Below the pieces are notes generated by a model, which made no database searches, was not told the origin of the DNA, and was given only the letters and a program-made list of their open reading frames with translations. A DNA stretch of 58,092 bases from Gallibacterium melopsittaci (GTDB lineage: Bacteria; Pseudomonadota; Gammaproteobacteria; Enterobacterales; Pasteurellaceae): the NCBI RefSeq assembly GCF_042433085.1, contig NZ_JBHLWA010000033.1, positions 1 through 58,092 of the forward strand, written 5' to 3'. The first letter of the stretch is position 1; every line of letters starts with the position of its first letter. Made by a program: the position numbers and the translations under genes. Below are positions 34,139 to 43,044 of this stretch, piece after piece.

Positions 34139-34173
34139 TATTCCACAAAGTTATCCACAGGTTGTGTGGATAG
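34139..34173. other. DnaA-box cluster
   Basis: TTATCCACA at 34151-34159 is a perfect DnaA box. TGTGGATAG at 34165-34173 is an inverted box with one mismatch, and TATTCCACA at 34139 is a two-mismatch version. They are 3-5 bp apart beside AT-rich DNA. Too few boxes for a confident origin; a DnaA-titration or regulatory site is possible. Confidence 0.5.
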
Positions 34174-34310
34174 AAAAATCTCTCCAAAATTGATGGAGAA
34201 ATGTTCAAATATAATGGGTAAACATGAATGGACTGTGAGTTATTGAATTTATTGTATTCAATGTTGATTTCATTATATTGATGAGAAATTTATTTATTGT
34301 GAAATAGTAT

Positions 34311-34347
34311 GATGTTATGTCGGACAAATTATGTCCGACATAGCATC
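34311..34347 (-). terminator. Stem-loop after bcr
   Basis: A stem of up to 16 bp around TATGTCGGAC and GTCCGACATA, with one G-T wobble, closes a 7-nt loop just past the bcr stop. The minus-strand flank is not strongly U-rich, so termination efficiency is uncertain. Confidence 0.65.
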
Positions 34348-34360
34348 AGATTAAGAATGT

Positions 34361-35560
34361 TTAGGAGTGATGTAGATTTTTATAGGTTAATAACCAATAA
34401 CCTAACACAGCAATCGCAATACAAGCAATCATCGTGGCTAACATAGGAATTGCACTAGTAACGGGGACTAATGCCAATAATGATCCTACCACAGCACCTC
34501 CACCAAAACGTAATGTGCCTAACACAGAATTTGCAGTACCTGCAGTACGAGGAAATTTTTCTAGAATGAGTGCGGCTGCGTTTGCCCCAATAGTTGAGTT
34601 CATACCAATAAACCAAGAAATACCTAATGCCATTGACCAGAAACCAAGATCTAATAAGGCAACTAGCAATAACCACAAACCAGCGGCAGCTTGCATCCCT
34701 AGACCGAATTGCAACATCCTTTCTGCACCAACTTTTCCAACAACACGCCCATTAATGACGGTAAAGGTTGCCATAACGATAATGTTCATCATAAAAAAGT
34801 AACCGAAGTTTTGTACTTTAACGCCGTAGATGTCGATATAGACTAATGAGCCCGAAGTAAGAAATGCAAATAATCCAGCAAAAGAAAAGGTTGATACAAT
34901 TAAGTAACCGATCACCTGTTTAATTCTTAATACTCCCCAAAATTGACGTAGAATATTTCTCAATGAGAATGTCTGACGTTTTTCTGGTTCTAAAGTTTCT
35001 GGAATTCGCCAAGCAAATAGCCCACCACTGAGTACACCAACAACAACTAAGAGATAAAAAATCGTATGCCAATGGAAATATTGCACAATATAGCCACCAA
35101 GAATTGGAGCTAATAGTGGGGCAACCATAATGACTAAGGTGACTAAAGACATCATTTTAGAAAAATCATTTTTACTAAATAAATCTCTTAATAAAGCACC
35201 TAACACAACAACAGGGGCTGCACCAAAAAATCCTTGTAGTAAACGTAATCCAATGAAATGATGAATATTGCTGATTTGAGTTAAGCCTAAGGCAGCAATC
35301 GTACTCACCATTAAACCGAATAAGATAATAGGTTTACGTCCGACACTATCTGCAATCGGTCCCCAAACAAGTTGTCCAACGCCCATACCTAAAGTAAACA
35401 TAGTTAAGGTATATTGAACTTGGCTCGATGGAACATTTAAATCTTTAGCGATATTCAGAAATGCTGGAAGATACATATCGATACCGAGTGGTGGCATCAT
35501 GGACAAGAGTCCTAAAATTAAAATAAAGATAAAATTTATGCGTGCTTTTTTCTTTGTCAT
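34361..35560 (-). CDS. bcr: Bcr/CflA-family multidrug efflux MFS transporter
   Basis: A 399-residue 12-helix MFS protein. The drug:proton antiporter motif A is seen in GPIADSVGRKPIILFG, and YLPAFLNIAKDLNV near the N-terminus is typical of the Bcr/CflA group. It exports bicyclomycin, chloramphenicol-like or other compounds in relatives. AGAGG precedes the ATG. It lies 18 nt downstream of rsuA on the same strand, the rsuA-bcr pairing also found in Haemophilus and E. coli. Confidence 0.87.
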   Translation of the reverse strand: MTKKKARINFIFILILGLLSMMPPLGIDMYLPAFLNIAKDLNVPSSQVQYTLTMFTLGMGVGQLVWGPIADSVGRKPIILFGLMVSTIAALGLTQISNIHHFIGLRLLQGFFGAAPVVVLGALLRDLFSKNDFSKMMSLVTLVIMVAPLLAPILGGYIVQYFHWHTIFYLLVVVGVLSGGLFAWRIPETLEPEKRQTFSLRNILRQFWGVLRIKQVIGYLIVSTFSFAGLFAFLTSGSLVYIDIYGVKVQNFGYFFMMNIIVMATFTVINGRVVGKVGAERMLQFGLGMQAAAGLWLLLVALLDLGFWSMALGISWFIGMNSTIGANAAALILEKFPRTAGTANSVLGTLRFGGGAVVGSLLALVPVTSAIPMLATMIACIAIAVLGYWLLTYKNLHHS

Positions 35561-35578
35561 TTAAACCTCTTATTATTG

Positions 35579-36283
35579 TTATTCTAAAAATGATTGAATT
35601 TCTTCTTTTGTGAGAGGACGATATTCACCTTCGGTGAGATGTTCGTCTAAAGTGATCTGCCCAATACGCCAGCGATGTAGAGCAACAACTTTATTACCAA
35701 GGGCAGCAAACATACGTTTAACCTGATGATATTTACCCTCAATTAAGGTCAAATTCAAATTGTAATCATCGATTATTTCAATTTGTGCAGGCTTAGTTGG
35801 TTGTTTTTCCCCTTTTAATAGAATACCTTGCCGGCATTGTTCGATGTAAAAATCTTCAATGGGATCGGCTAATGTTACCAAATAAGTTTTTTCACAATGG
35901 TGCTTTGGTGAGGTGATACGGTGTGACCATTGCCCATCATCAGTTAATAACACTAAGCCTGTAGTATCGACATCTAAACGTCCAGCAGTGTGTAAACGAG
36001 CTGAAAGTGGATAATCAAAAAATTGATAAACTGTTGGATATTCGCTGTCATCATTTGAGCAAATATAACCTTCTGGTTTATATAATAGAAAATATTGATT
36101 GCCTTCCACCCAAAGGAGCGGTTCATCCTCGAATTCAATCAGATCATCAGTAGATACTTTTAATGCCCCATCTTTGACTATTTCATGGTTGACTTTGACT
36201 AAATTTTGTCGGAGTGCTTTGTTCGCTTGCGAACGAGATAATCCAGTATATTCGGATAAAAATTTATCTAAACGTTGTTTCAT
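35579..36283 (-). CDS. rsuA: 16S rRNA pseudouridine(516) synthase
   Basis: A 234-residue RsuA-family enzyme. The N-terminal S4-like RNA-binding domain begins QRLDKFLSEYTGLSRSQANKALRQ. The catalytic aspartate sits in AGRLDVDTTGLVLLTDDG, and the RsuA-type tail GKYHQVKRMFAALGNKVVALHR follows. It modifies U516 of 16S rRNA. ATG 36283 is chosen because the family starts at the S4 domain; the frame is open for 28 codons upstream, but those residues look unrelated and low in quality. Confidence 0.92.
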   Translation of the reverse strand: MKQRLDKFLSEYTGLSRSQANKALRQNLVKVNHEIVKDGALKVSTDDLIEFEDEPLLWVEGNQYFLLYKPEGYICSNDDSEYPTVYQFFDYPLSARLHTAGRLDVDTTGLVLLTDDGQWSHRITSPKHHCEKTYLVTLADPIEDFYIEQCRQGILLKGEKQPTKPAQIEIIDDYNLNLTLIEGKYHQVKRMFAALGNKVVALHRWRIGQITLDEHLTEGEYRPLTKEEIQSFLE

Positions 36284-36673
36284 AGTTAATTCAGTAGTGA
36301 AATTGTGAGCTTTTATAAGCTGAAGAATTGGAGTAATTATTCTAACATTATTTGGAAAATGTGGCATAGCTCACAGCTTTCCTGAAAAAGGAAACTATAA
36401 TAAAGAGTGGATTTTTACTGAGAGCTTTCTCATTTTAGGGTACGGAGCTTTACTCCAATAAAATCAAAAATCCATTTTCTGGCTCAATGATCACGAGCGG
36501 ATGTTAGTTAGTAAATTAATGGAGTATCGATAGACTTTGATGATGTTTTATTAGAGCCTGTTATGAACACAGCAGTGGATTGCCCCTCAACTTTTCTTAT
36601 TCCTCTTCGTAGTAAGTATAGTGGTAAACCTCTTGCAATTAATCATTTTCAATATGATACATAAGGATAGATT
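36284..36673. other. 390-bp divergent region between rsuA and maeB
   Basis: Contains several short hairpins (TTTCC/GGAAA near 36375-36391, GAGAG/CTCTC-like near 36420, GGAG/CTCC near 36445) enclosed by a GTGGATTTTT/AAAAATCCAT pairing, suggesting a structured leader. A short 33-codon ORF sits just before maeB. Confidence 0.45.
36563..36664 (+). CDS. Possible 33-residue small ORF ahead of maeB
   Basis: Opens with MNTAVDCPSTFLIPLRSKYS and ends 9 nt before the maeB ATG, its stop overlapping the maeB ribosome site AAGGATAG. The frame is open for about 15 more codons upstream without a standard start. No Shine-Dalgarno is clear. It may be a leader peptide, a gene remnant or chance; I do not recognise it. 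Confidence 0.2.
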   Translation: MNTAVDCPSTFLIPLRSKYSGKPLAINHFQYDT

Positions 36674-38944
36674 ATGGACGAAAAATTACGCCAAGCAGCA
36701 TTGGATTTCCATCAATTTCCAATTCCGGGAAAAATTGAAGTCACGCCAACAAAATCGCTTGCAACTCAACAAGATCTCGCTTTAGCGTATTCTCCTGGTG
36801 TGGCAGAGCCTTGCTTAGAGATCGAAAAAGATCCTGCAAATGCTTATAAATATACCTCGAGAGGGAATTTAGTTGCCGTTATTTCTAACGGTACAGCTGT
36901 ATTGGGATTAGGAAATATTGGTGCATTAGCAGGCAAACCCGTTATGGAAGGAAAAGGCGTATTGTTCAAAAAATTCGCTGGAATTGATGTGTTCGATATT
37001 GAAATTAATGAAACTGATCCAGATAAGTTAATCGATATTATTGCAGCATTAGAACCAACTTTTGGTGGTATTAACTTAGAAGATATTAAAGCTCCAGAAT
37101 GTTTTTATATTGAGAAAAAATTACGTGAGCGGATGAAAATTCCTGTCTTCCATGATGACCAACACGGTACGGCTATTATTTGTGCAGCAGCAGTATTAAA
37201 TGGGTTACGCGTCGTAAATAAAGACATTAAAAAAGTGAAAGTAGTCGCATCTGGTGCAGGAGCATCTGCGATTGCGTGTTTAAATTTAATGGTAGCGTTA
37301 GGAATCGAAAGGAAGAATATTACAATTTGCGATTCTAAAGGTGTGGTTTATAAAGGTCGTGGTGATCATATTGATGAAACCAAACAAGTTTATGCAATCG
37401 AAGATAATGGTGCACGTACTTTAGCCGATGCCTTACCTGGTGCAGATATTTTCTTAGGTTGTTCAAAAGCAGGTGTGTTGACACCAGAAATGGTTAAGAC
37501 AATGGCTGATACGCCATTGATTCTTGCATTGGCAAATCCAGTACCAGAAATTTTACCACCAGTTGCTAAAGCAGCACGTCCAGATGCGATTATTTGTACT
37601 GGTCGTTCAGATTATCCAAATCAAGTTAACAATGTACTCTGTTTCCCATTTATTTTCCGTGGTGCATTAGATGTACATGCGACAACGATTAATGAAGAGA
37701 TGAAATTAGCCGCAGTGCGAGCGATTGCTGATCTTGCATTGGCTGAACAAAGTGATGTGGTTTCATCGGCATATGGTGAAAGTGAGGTATCTTTTGGGGC
37801 GGAATATATTATTCCAAAACCATTTGATCCTCGTTTAATCGTGAAAATTGCACCAGCAGTAGCCAAAGCTGCTATGGATACAGGGGTTGCACAAAAGCCA
37901 ATTACAGATTTTAACGCTTATATCGATCAGTTAACCCAATTTGTTTATAAAACAAACTTGTTTATGAAGCCTGTCTTTGCACAAGCAAAATTGGATAAAA
38001 AACGTGTGATTTTAACTGATGGGGAAGAACCTCGAGTATTACATGCGGTACAAGAAATTAGTAGTTCTGGTATTGCCTATCCAATTTTGATTGGCCGTCC
38101 AAGTGTTATTGAACAACGAATCAAAAATTTGGGCTTAAAAATCGAAGCAGGCAAAGATTTTGATATTGTTAATAATGAACAAGATAGCCGTTATGCAGAA
38201 TGTTGGCAGGCATATTATGAAATTATGAAGCGTAAAGGTGTTACTCCATCGCTTGCAAAACATCGTTTAATTACCGATAAGACAGCGATTGCATCAATTT
38301 TAGTACAACGTGGTGAAGCTGATGCGATTATCTGTGGATTGGTTGGTTCTTATCGTGAACATTTACAAACTTTGCAAGATGTGATTGGTGTTGCTGATGG
38401 CGTACATACTTTAGCTACTGTAAACAGCTTAGTATTACCAACAGGTAACGTGTTTATTTCAGATACTTTTGTGAATGAAAATCCAACAGCAGAAGAGTTA
38501 GTAGAGATTACTTTAATGGCAGCGGAAGAGGTGCAATCTTTTGGTATTGAACCGCAAGTGGCACTCCTTTCTAACTCAAATTATGGTTCATCAAATAGTG
38601 AAAATGCGGTGAAAATGCGTAAAGTGCTTGAGTTAGTGAAAGCACGTCGCCCAGATTTAATTATTGATGGTGAAATGCATGGTGATATTGCACTTTCAGA
38701 AAACTTACGCAAAAACATTATGCCTGATAGCCCAATTAAAGGAGCGGCAAACTTATTAATTATGCCAAGTATGGAATCTGCTCGGATTAGTTATAACTTA
38801 TTACGTGCAACAACAACGGCAATTACTGTTGGACCAATGTTAATGGGCTTGAAGAAATCTGCACATATTCTGACACCAGTATCTTCTGTTCGCCGTATTA
38901 TCAATATGGTGGCAGTTGCTGCGGTACAAGCACAGAAGAAATAG
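36674..38944 (+). CDS. maeB: NADP-dependent malic enzyme (fused phosphotransacetylase-like domain)
   Basis: A 756-residue large malic enzyme. The N-terminal malic domain includes SPGVAEPCLEI and the metal-binding region FHDDQHGTAII. The Rossmann segment VVASGAGASAIACLNLM follows, and from about residue 430 a phosphotransacetylase-like domain runs to the end. It decarboxylates malate to pyruvate with NADPH; in E. coli the fused domain is regulatory and binds acetyl-CoA. AAGGATAG precedes the ATG. A terminator closes it as a single gene. Confidence 0.95.
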   Translation: MDEKLRQAALDFHQFPIPGKIEVTPTKSLATQQDLALAYSPGVAEPCLEIEKDPANAYKYTSRGNLVAVISNGTAVLGLGNIGALAGKPVMEGKGVLFKKFAGIDVFDIEINETDPDKLIDIIAALEPTFGGINLEDIKAPECFYIEKKLRERMKIPVFHDDQHGTAIICAAAVLNGLRVVNKDIKKVKVVASGAGASAIACLNLMVALGIERKNITICDSKGVVYKGRGDHIDETKQVYAIEDNGARTLADALPGADIFLGCSKAGVLTPEMVKTMADTPLILALANPVPEILPPVAKAARPDAIICTGRSDYPNQVNNVLCFPFIFRGALDVHATTINEEMKLAAVRAIADLALAEQSDVVSSAYGESEVSFGAEYIIPKPFDPRLIVKIAPAVAKAAMDTGVAQKPITDFNAYIDQLTQFVYKTNLFMKPVFAQAKLDKKRVILTDGEEPRVLHAVQEISSSGIAYPILIGRPSVIEQRIKNLGLKIEAGKDFDIVNNEQDSRYAECWQAYYEIMKRKGVTPSLAKHRLITDKTAIASILVQRGEADAIICGLVGSYREHLQTLQDVIGVADGVHTLATVNSLVLPTGNVFISDTFVNENPTAEELVEITLMAAEEVQSFGIEPQVALLSNSNYGSSNSENAVKMRKVLELVKARRPDLIIDGEMHGDIALSENLRKNIMPDSPIKGAANLLIMPSMESARISYNLLRATTTAITVGPMLMGLKKSAHILTPVSSVRRIINMVAVAAVQAQKK

Positions 38945-38978
38945 ATTGAGTATTTGGATTAAATATTAAAAGTCATAT

Positions 38979-39023
38979 AAATCTGCATTTAAATGGTAAC
39001 ACTGTTTAGGTGCAGATTTTTTA
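38979..39023 (+). terminator. maeB terminator
   Basis: AAATCTGCA and TGCAGATTT form a 9-bp stem around a 23-nt loop, followed by TTTT. The loop can fold further through CATTTAAATG. Confidence 0.7.
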
Positions 39024-39133
39024 TTGTGTTTGATAGAGCGAATATGAAAAAAGAGAGTTGATTGGGTATAGAGTGAAATTTTTTATATGAAGGTGTGATG
39101 AAATGAGCGGTTAGAGCTTTTTTAAGAATTTAC

Positions 39134-39348
39134 GCATATAGGACAAAAAAGTTGGTAAAAAGTGGTTTAAAAGCATATAAAAGACTACCAATCGAATAGA
39201 GGGATTATTTAAAGAACTTAAGGATAAATTACGTCCACATAGTGGTTTAACAATAAGACATAAGATATTGTTTATACAGGATTTTTTAAATAAAAAAGCT
39301 GGTAAGAATTATGAGAAATAATAATTACCAACTTTTTGTCCTATATGC
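39134..39348 (+). mobile_element. Internally deleted insertion-sequence relic with both terminal inverted repeats
   Basis: The left end GCATATAGGACAAAAAAGTTGG (with one extra A) is repeated in reverse at the right as CCAACTTTTTGTCCTATATGC. Between them only the 3' part of a transposase frame is left (39200-39321). Confidence 0.75.
39200..39321 (+). pseudogene. C-terminal transposase fragment
   Basis: About 45 codons reading TTNRIEGLFKELKDKLRPHS and on to a natural stop, GKNYEK. The xTNxxEGxxxxLKxxLRxHxGL pattern is the conserved C-terminal block of DDE transposases in the Mutator/IS256-like superfamily, as I recognise it. An in-frame stop lies just upstream and the catalytic core is gone, so it is dead. 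The family call is tentative. Confidence 0.65.
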
Positions 39349-39447
39349 CACTTATTGTCATTTTCTATGTGTAGTAAATGGTTGATTAAAAAGGATTTTT
39401 TAAGTAATATGATACTATTTAGAAAACAGTAGCATAGAGAAAAATAA

Positions 39448-40245
39448 ATGAATATACAGTCTGAAGTAAAATATAAACATTTAATTCTAATTTCTAATGG
39501 ATTAACTCGTTTACTGGGTAATATTATTAAAACTATTAGTTATCCATTTCATTTATTCTTTCCTAAAAAACGATTTGTGATTCCTGAATTTAGTTCCGCT
39601 AAAAGAGCAAAAACACAAGTGAATAAAATTACTCCTGTTATTTGGCAAACGAATTATAGTAATCGTGTCACACTTCCAGTTTATTGTAATTATTTGTTTA
39701 ACCGTTTGTTATCCTTAGATTATGACTATCGTTATGTGAGTACAGAAGGGCGAGAGGAATATATTAAATCTCATGCTGATCAGCGTACATATCAAGCCTA
39801 TATGAAATTAACAGATGGTGCCGCTCAAGCTGATTTTTGGCGTATCTTTGTTTTATATAATGAAGGTGGAGTGTATATGGACATTGATGCTCATTTAGTC
39901 TGGAATTTATCGTCAATTATTAAGAAACATGATAATGAAGTCGTTATTTTTCGTCGCGATAAATATACAAACTTTTTTCTTGCTAGTATGAAAGGGAATG
40001 AGTTTTTAGGTAAAACATTAGAACTGATTATTGATAATATTGAACAGAAGCGGATTGATGGGGGCGTTTTTTCGTTAACTGGACCAGTTACTTTAAATGA
40101 TGCATTAAAAAATTATGATTCTATTAATTCTAGATTGGATAAATTGACTTGTTCACAAGGTACCTTTACTAATGAATATTTCCAATATATGGATAAAAAA
40201 CGAGGTAAATGGATACATCGTAGTAATGACGAGTTACTGAAATAA
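39448..40245 (+). CDS. Glycosyltransferase with DXD sugar-binding motif (GT32-like)
   Basis: A 265-residue glycosyltransferase. TPVIWQTNYS marks the N-terminal nucleotide-sugar fold. AAQADFWRIFVLYNEGGVYMDIDA contains the DXD metal/sugar-nucleotide site (D145-D147). This pattern defines the Gly_transf_sug (OCH1-like) family, which in Pasteurellaceae adds sugars to lipooligosaccharide or capsule. It stands alone next to an IS relic, with weak ribosome-site sequence, and may be an accessory acquisition. Sugar donor and acceptor cannot be told from sequence. Confidence 0.8.
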   Translation: MNIQSEVKYKHLILISNGLTRLLGNIIKTISYPFHLFFPKKRFVIPEFSSAKRAKTQVNKITPVIWQTNYSNRVTLPVYCNYLFNRLLSLDYDYRYVSTEGREEYIKSHADQRTYQAYMKLTDGAAQADFWRIFVLYNEGGVYMDIDAHLVWNLSSIIKKHDNEVVIFRRDKYTNFFLASMKGNEFLGKTLELIIDNIEQKRIDGGVFSLTGPVTLNDALKNYDSINSRLDKLTCSQGTFTNEYFQYMDKKRGKWIHRSNDELLK

Positions 40246-40252
40246 CAATTTA

Positions 40253-40284
40253 GAATCCTATCCGTAAGATAGGATTCATTTTTA
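40253..40284. terminator. Terminator between the glycosyltransferase gene and pgeF
   Basis: GAATCCTATC and GATAGGATTC form a perfect 10-bp stem with a 5-nt loop, followed by ATTTTTA. It sits between convergent genes and may serve both. Confidence 0.8.
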
Positions 40285-40298
40285 TAGTACTATTACTC

Positions 40299-41045
40299 TT
40301 ATTGTTCACTAAACCAAATTAAGGTTGCCATTCTGCCAGTCTGTTTATCACGGCGATAAGAATAAAATTTTTCTGGATCGGAATAAGTACAATATTCGCC
40401 ACCACTAATGTTTTCTGCCAATACGCCAGCTTGTTGTAAACGTAAACGAGCTAGTTGATAGAGATCGGCAAAATATTTATCAGTGTGTTCTGGATCTGGA
40501 AGAAAAGCTTGCTCTGCTACTGGATGTTTTTCACAAAAGGCTTGTTTTACTTCTGCACCAACTTGGAATGCAGTTGGACCAATCGCAGGCGCTAACCAAA
40601 CTTTAATTTGATCTGGTGCAGTTTTAAATTGAGATAAGGTATTTTCTAATATTCCAGCTGCTAATCCACGCCAACCAGCGTGTGCTGCTGCTACTTCTGT
40701 CCCATTTCCCGCTGCAAATAAGACAGGCAAACAATCGGCTGTCATAATTAAACAAACTTGGTTGGCTTGGTTGGTATAACAGGCATCTGCGGTGAGATTG
40801 TTATCTGTAAGTGGTAACTGTTTTACTATCGTGCCGTGTACTTGTGTAAGAAACGCTGGATATTGTGGTAGTTGAAATTGTTCCACTAAACGTTGGCGAT
40901 TTTTTTGTACCACATTGGGATCATCGCCAACGTGGTCACCTAAATTTAAACCAGCATAAGTGCCACAACTATAACCATCAGTGCGTAGTGTACTTAAAGC
41001 ATGGACATTTGCTGGTACTTGCCAGTTTGGATAAATTGCTTTCAT
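40299..41045 (-). CDS. pgeF: Polyphenol oxidase/peptidoglycan-editing factor (YfiH)
   Basis: A 248-residue protein of the YfiH/laccase-domain family. Metal-ligand residues lie in the TADCLPVLFA and AAHAGWRGLAAGI blocks, and near the C-terminus in ISGGEYCTYSDPEKFYSYRRD. In E. coli it removes wrongly incorporated L-Ser from the peptidoglycan stem. It shares one base with the rluD stop (TAATG), so the two are coupled. The bamD-rluD-pgeF neighbourhood is conserved in the family. Confidence 0.92.
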   Translation of the reverse strand: MKAIYPNWQVPANVHALSTLRTDGYSCGTYAGLNLGDHVGDDPNVVQKNRQRLVEQFQLPQYPAFLTQVHGTIVKQLPLTDNNLTADACYTNQANQVCLIMTADCLPVLFAAGNGTEVAAAHAGWRGLAAGILENTLSQFKTAPDQIKVWLAPAIGPTAFQVGAEVKQAFCEKHPVAEQAFLPDPEHTDKYFADLYQLARLRLQQAGVLAENISGGEYCTYSDPEKFYSYRRDKQTGRMATLIWFSEQ

Positions 41046-42019
41046 TAATAATCTAGCTCATCTTTATGTAATTCGTAATCTACTTTTAGTGCGTCAACTA
41101 GTGCAATAAAATCATCAGGTAATGGTGCATACCATTCCATCAATTCACCCGTAATAGGATGTTCTAAACGCAGCATAATTGCGTGTAGTGCTTGACGTTG
41201 AAACTGACGCAATACTGTTAATAATTCTTCACTTGCACCTTTTGGCGGTTTTGGTCGTCCACCATAGGTTTGATCGCCTAATAATGGATGTGCAATATGT
41301 GCCATATGAACACGAATTTGGTGTGTTCTTCCTGTTTCAAGACGTAAACGTAAACGCGTATAGTTACGGAAGCGTTCCATAATTCGATAATGGGTAACAG
41401 CGGGCTTGCCCATTGGATGAACTGCCATATGGGTGCGTTTAGTAGGATGGCGTGCCATAGGTTGATCTACTGTACCACCTTTGGTCATAATCCCGCTTGC
41501 TATTGCTTCATATTCACGAGTGATTTGGCGCTTTTGTAAGGCACGCACAAGTTTGGTTTGTGCTTCAACAGTTTTAGCAACGACCATTAGCCCAGTGGTA
41601 TCTTTATCTAATCGATGCACAATTCCTGCACGAGGTACTTCTGCAATTGGTGGATAATGATAAAGTAATCCATTTAATACCGTATTATCTGGATTTCCAG
41701 CACCTGGATGTACCACTAAATCTTTTGTTTTATTAATTACTAGAATGTGCTCATCTTCATAAATAATGTCTAATGGGACATCTTGTGGTGTAAAGCGAGT
41801 ATCCTCTTCGATTTCCGCTTGCATAATAATGTGTTCTGTACCGAAGACTTTTTCTTTTGGGACGGTAACAACTTTACCATCTACTTGTACTAAGCCAGCT
41901 TCAATCCAAGTTTTTATTCGAGAACGAGAATATTCTGGAAACAATTCTGCTAAAGTTTGGTCTAAGCGCTGACCTAATTGATGAGGTTGAACCTCTGCTG
42001 TTAATTTAAGGTGTTCCAT
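41045..42019 (-). CDS. rluD: 23S rRNA pseudouridine(1911/1915/1917) synthase
   Basis: A 324-residue enzyme with an N-terminal S4 domain (RLDQTLAELFPEYSRSRIKTWIEAG) and the catalytic block GIVHRLDKDTTGLMVVAK, followed by GRTHQIRVHMAHIAHPLLGD. It modifies helix 69 of 23S rRNA, important for ribosome assembly. It is divergent from bamD with 175 bp between starts, as in Haemophilus. Start and length are normal. Confidence 0.95.
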   Translation of the reverse strand: MEHLKLTAEVQPHQLGQRLDQTLAELFPEYSRSRIKTWIEAGLVQVDGKVVTVPKEKVFGTEHIIMQAEIEEDTRFTPQDVPLDIIYEDEHILVINKTKDLVVHPGAGNPDNTVLNGLLYHYPPIAEVPRAGIVHRLDKDTTGLMVVAKTVEAQTKLVRALQKRQITREYEAIASGIMTKGGTVDQPMARHPTKRTHMAVHPMGKPAVTHYRIMERFRNYTRLRLRLETGRTHQIRVHMAHIAHPLLGDQTYGGRPKPPKGASEELLTVLRQFQRQALHAIMLRLEHPITGELMEWYAPLPDDFIALVDALKVDYELHKDELDY

Positions 42020-42194
42020 AGTGATTATAATTCCAGTAACATAAACATTTAATTATTTGCTGATACACTATACAATAACAGCAAAAAATGATGTCAAAGT
42101 CGTGATTGTACCTTAACTATCAACGAGTTTACAGATTGAAAATAACTTGAACGATGAATTCATCAGGCAATTCACCAAATAAAATCGAGGATCT

Positions 42195-42998
42195 ATGATG
42201 AGTATGAATAAGATAAAAGCGATTGCTGTAACAGCCTTATCTGCGTTGGTATTAACTGCTTGTTCTAATTCTAAAGAACAAGTAGAGCAAGCCCCAGTTC
42301 AGGAGTTATACCAAAAAGCACAAGACTATTTGCAAGATGAAAATTATCGTCAAGCAATTCGTTATCTTGAAGCCACAGATAGCCGTTTCCCATATGGCGA
42401 ATATGCACAACAAGCTGATTTAAATTTAATTTATGCTTATTACCGTAGCGAAGATTATGTTAATACGCTTTCAACTGCGGATCGTTATCTACAAAAATAT
42501 CCACAAGGTCCACATTTAGATTATGTGTTATATCTGGCAGGATTAACCAATATGGCATTGGGGGATAACTTGTTCCAAGATTTCTTTGGTGTTGATCGTT
42601 CTTCTCGTGAAACTAAGCCAAGAGAAGATGCCTATCATAATTTTGAAACATTAGTGCGTTATTTCCCAAATAGTGAATATACAAAAGATGCGGTGCAACG
42701 AATGCAGTATATTCGTGAGAGTTTAGCGAAACATCAATATGAAATTGCGGAATTTTATCAAAAACGTAATGCATATGTGGCAGTAGTAAATCGTATTCAA
42801 GATAATTTATTACGTTTATATTCAGACACAAGTTATGCGTATAAAGCATTGCCAATGTTGCAACAAGCCTATGCAGAATTACATTTGGATAAACAAGCTG
42901 ATGAAATTGGTAAGATATTAGCCAATAGTAAGGAAAAAACATTCCCAGAGCTAGTCAAACCTGAATCTTCTCCAGATGTTAAACCACCATTAAAATAA
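42195..42998 (+). CDS. bamD: Outer membrane assembly lipoprotein BamD
   Basis: A 267-residue lipoprotein. The signal ends in the lipobox LTAC (Cys near residue 23). Five TPR-like repeats follow, starting at PVQELYQKAQDYLQDENYRQAI. It is the essential partner of BamA in inserting beta-barrel proteins; the Haemophilus/Neisseria homologue was named ComL. GAGG lies before a cluster of three ATG codons; the first is used here. A terminator follows. Confidence 0.95.
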   Translation: MMSMNKIKAIAVTALSALVLTACSNSKEQVEQAPVQELYQKAQDYLQDENYRQAIRYLEATDSRFPYGEYAQQADLNLIYAYYRSEDYVNTLSTADRYLQKYPQGPHLDYVLYLAGLTNMALGDNLFQDFFGVDRSSRETKPREDAYHNFETLVRYFPNSEYTKDAVQRMQYIRESLAKHQYEIAEFYQKRNAYVAVVNRIQDNLLRLYSDTSYAYKALPMLQQAYAELHLDKQADEIGKILANSKEKTFPELVKPESSPDVKPPLK

Positions 42999-43010
42999 GT
43001 ATCGAAAAGG

Positions 43011-43037
43011 AGTGTGGTCAAGTACCACACTTTTTTT
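43011..43037 (+). terminator. bamD terminator
   Basis: AGTGTGGT and ACCACACT form an 8-bp stem with a 5-nt loop, followed by a T7 run. It lies between convergent genes. Confidence 0.88.
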
Positions 43038-43044
43038 ATTCCTA

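Larger units (their letters stand above)
33870..34360. other. 491-bp AT-rich gap between the YeiH-like gene and bcr
   Basis: Holds a long bulged terminator, a very AT-rich stretch around 34000-34090, a cluster of DnaA-box-like 9-mers at 34139-34173, a 6-bp hairpin at 34181-34199 and the bcr terminator. No ORF is seen. Confidence 0.7.
38945..39447. other. 503-bp gap between maeB and the glycosyltransferase gene
   Basis: Contains the maeB terminator, a 215-bp insertion-sequence relic, and the AT-rich promoter region of the glycosyltransferase gene. Confidence 0.75.

Noticed and set aside
33870..34360. The chromosomal replication origin.
   Set aside because: Only two good DnaA boxes are present and no replication or mnmG/rpmH neighbourhood is seen; kept only as a DnaA-site observation.
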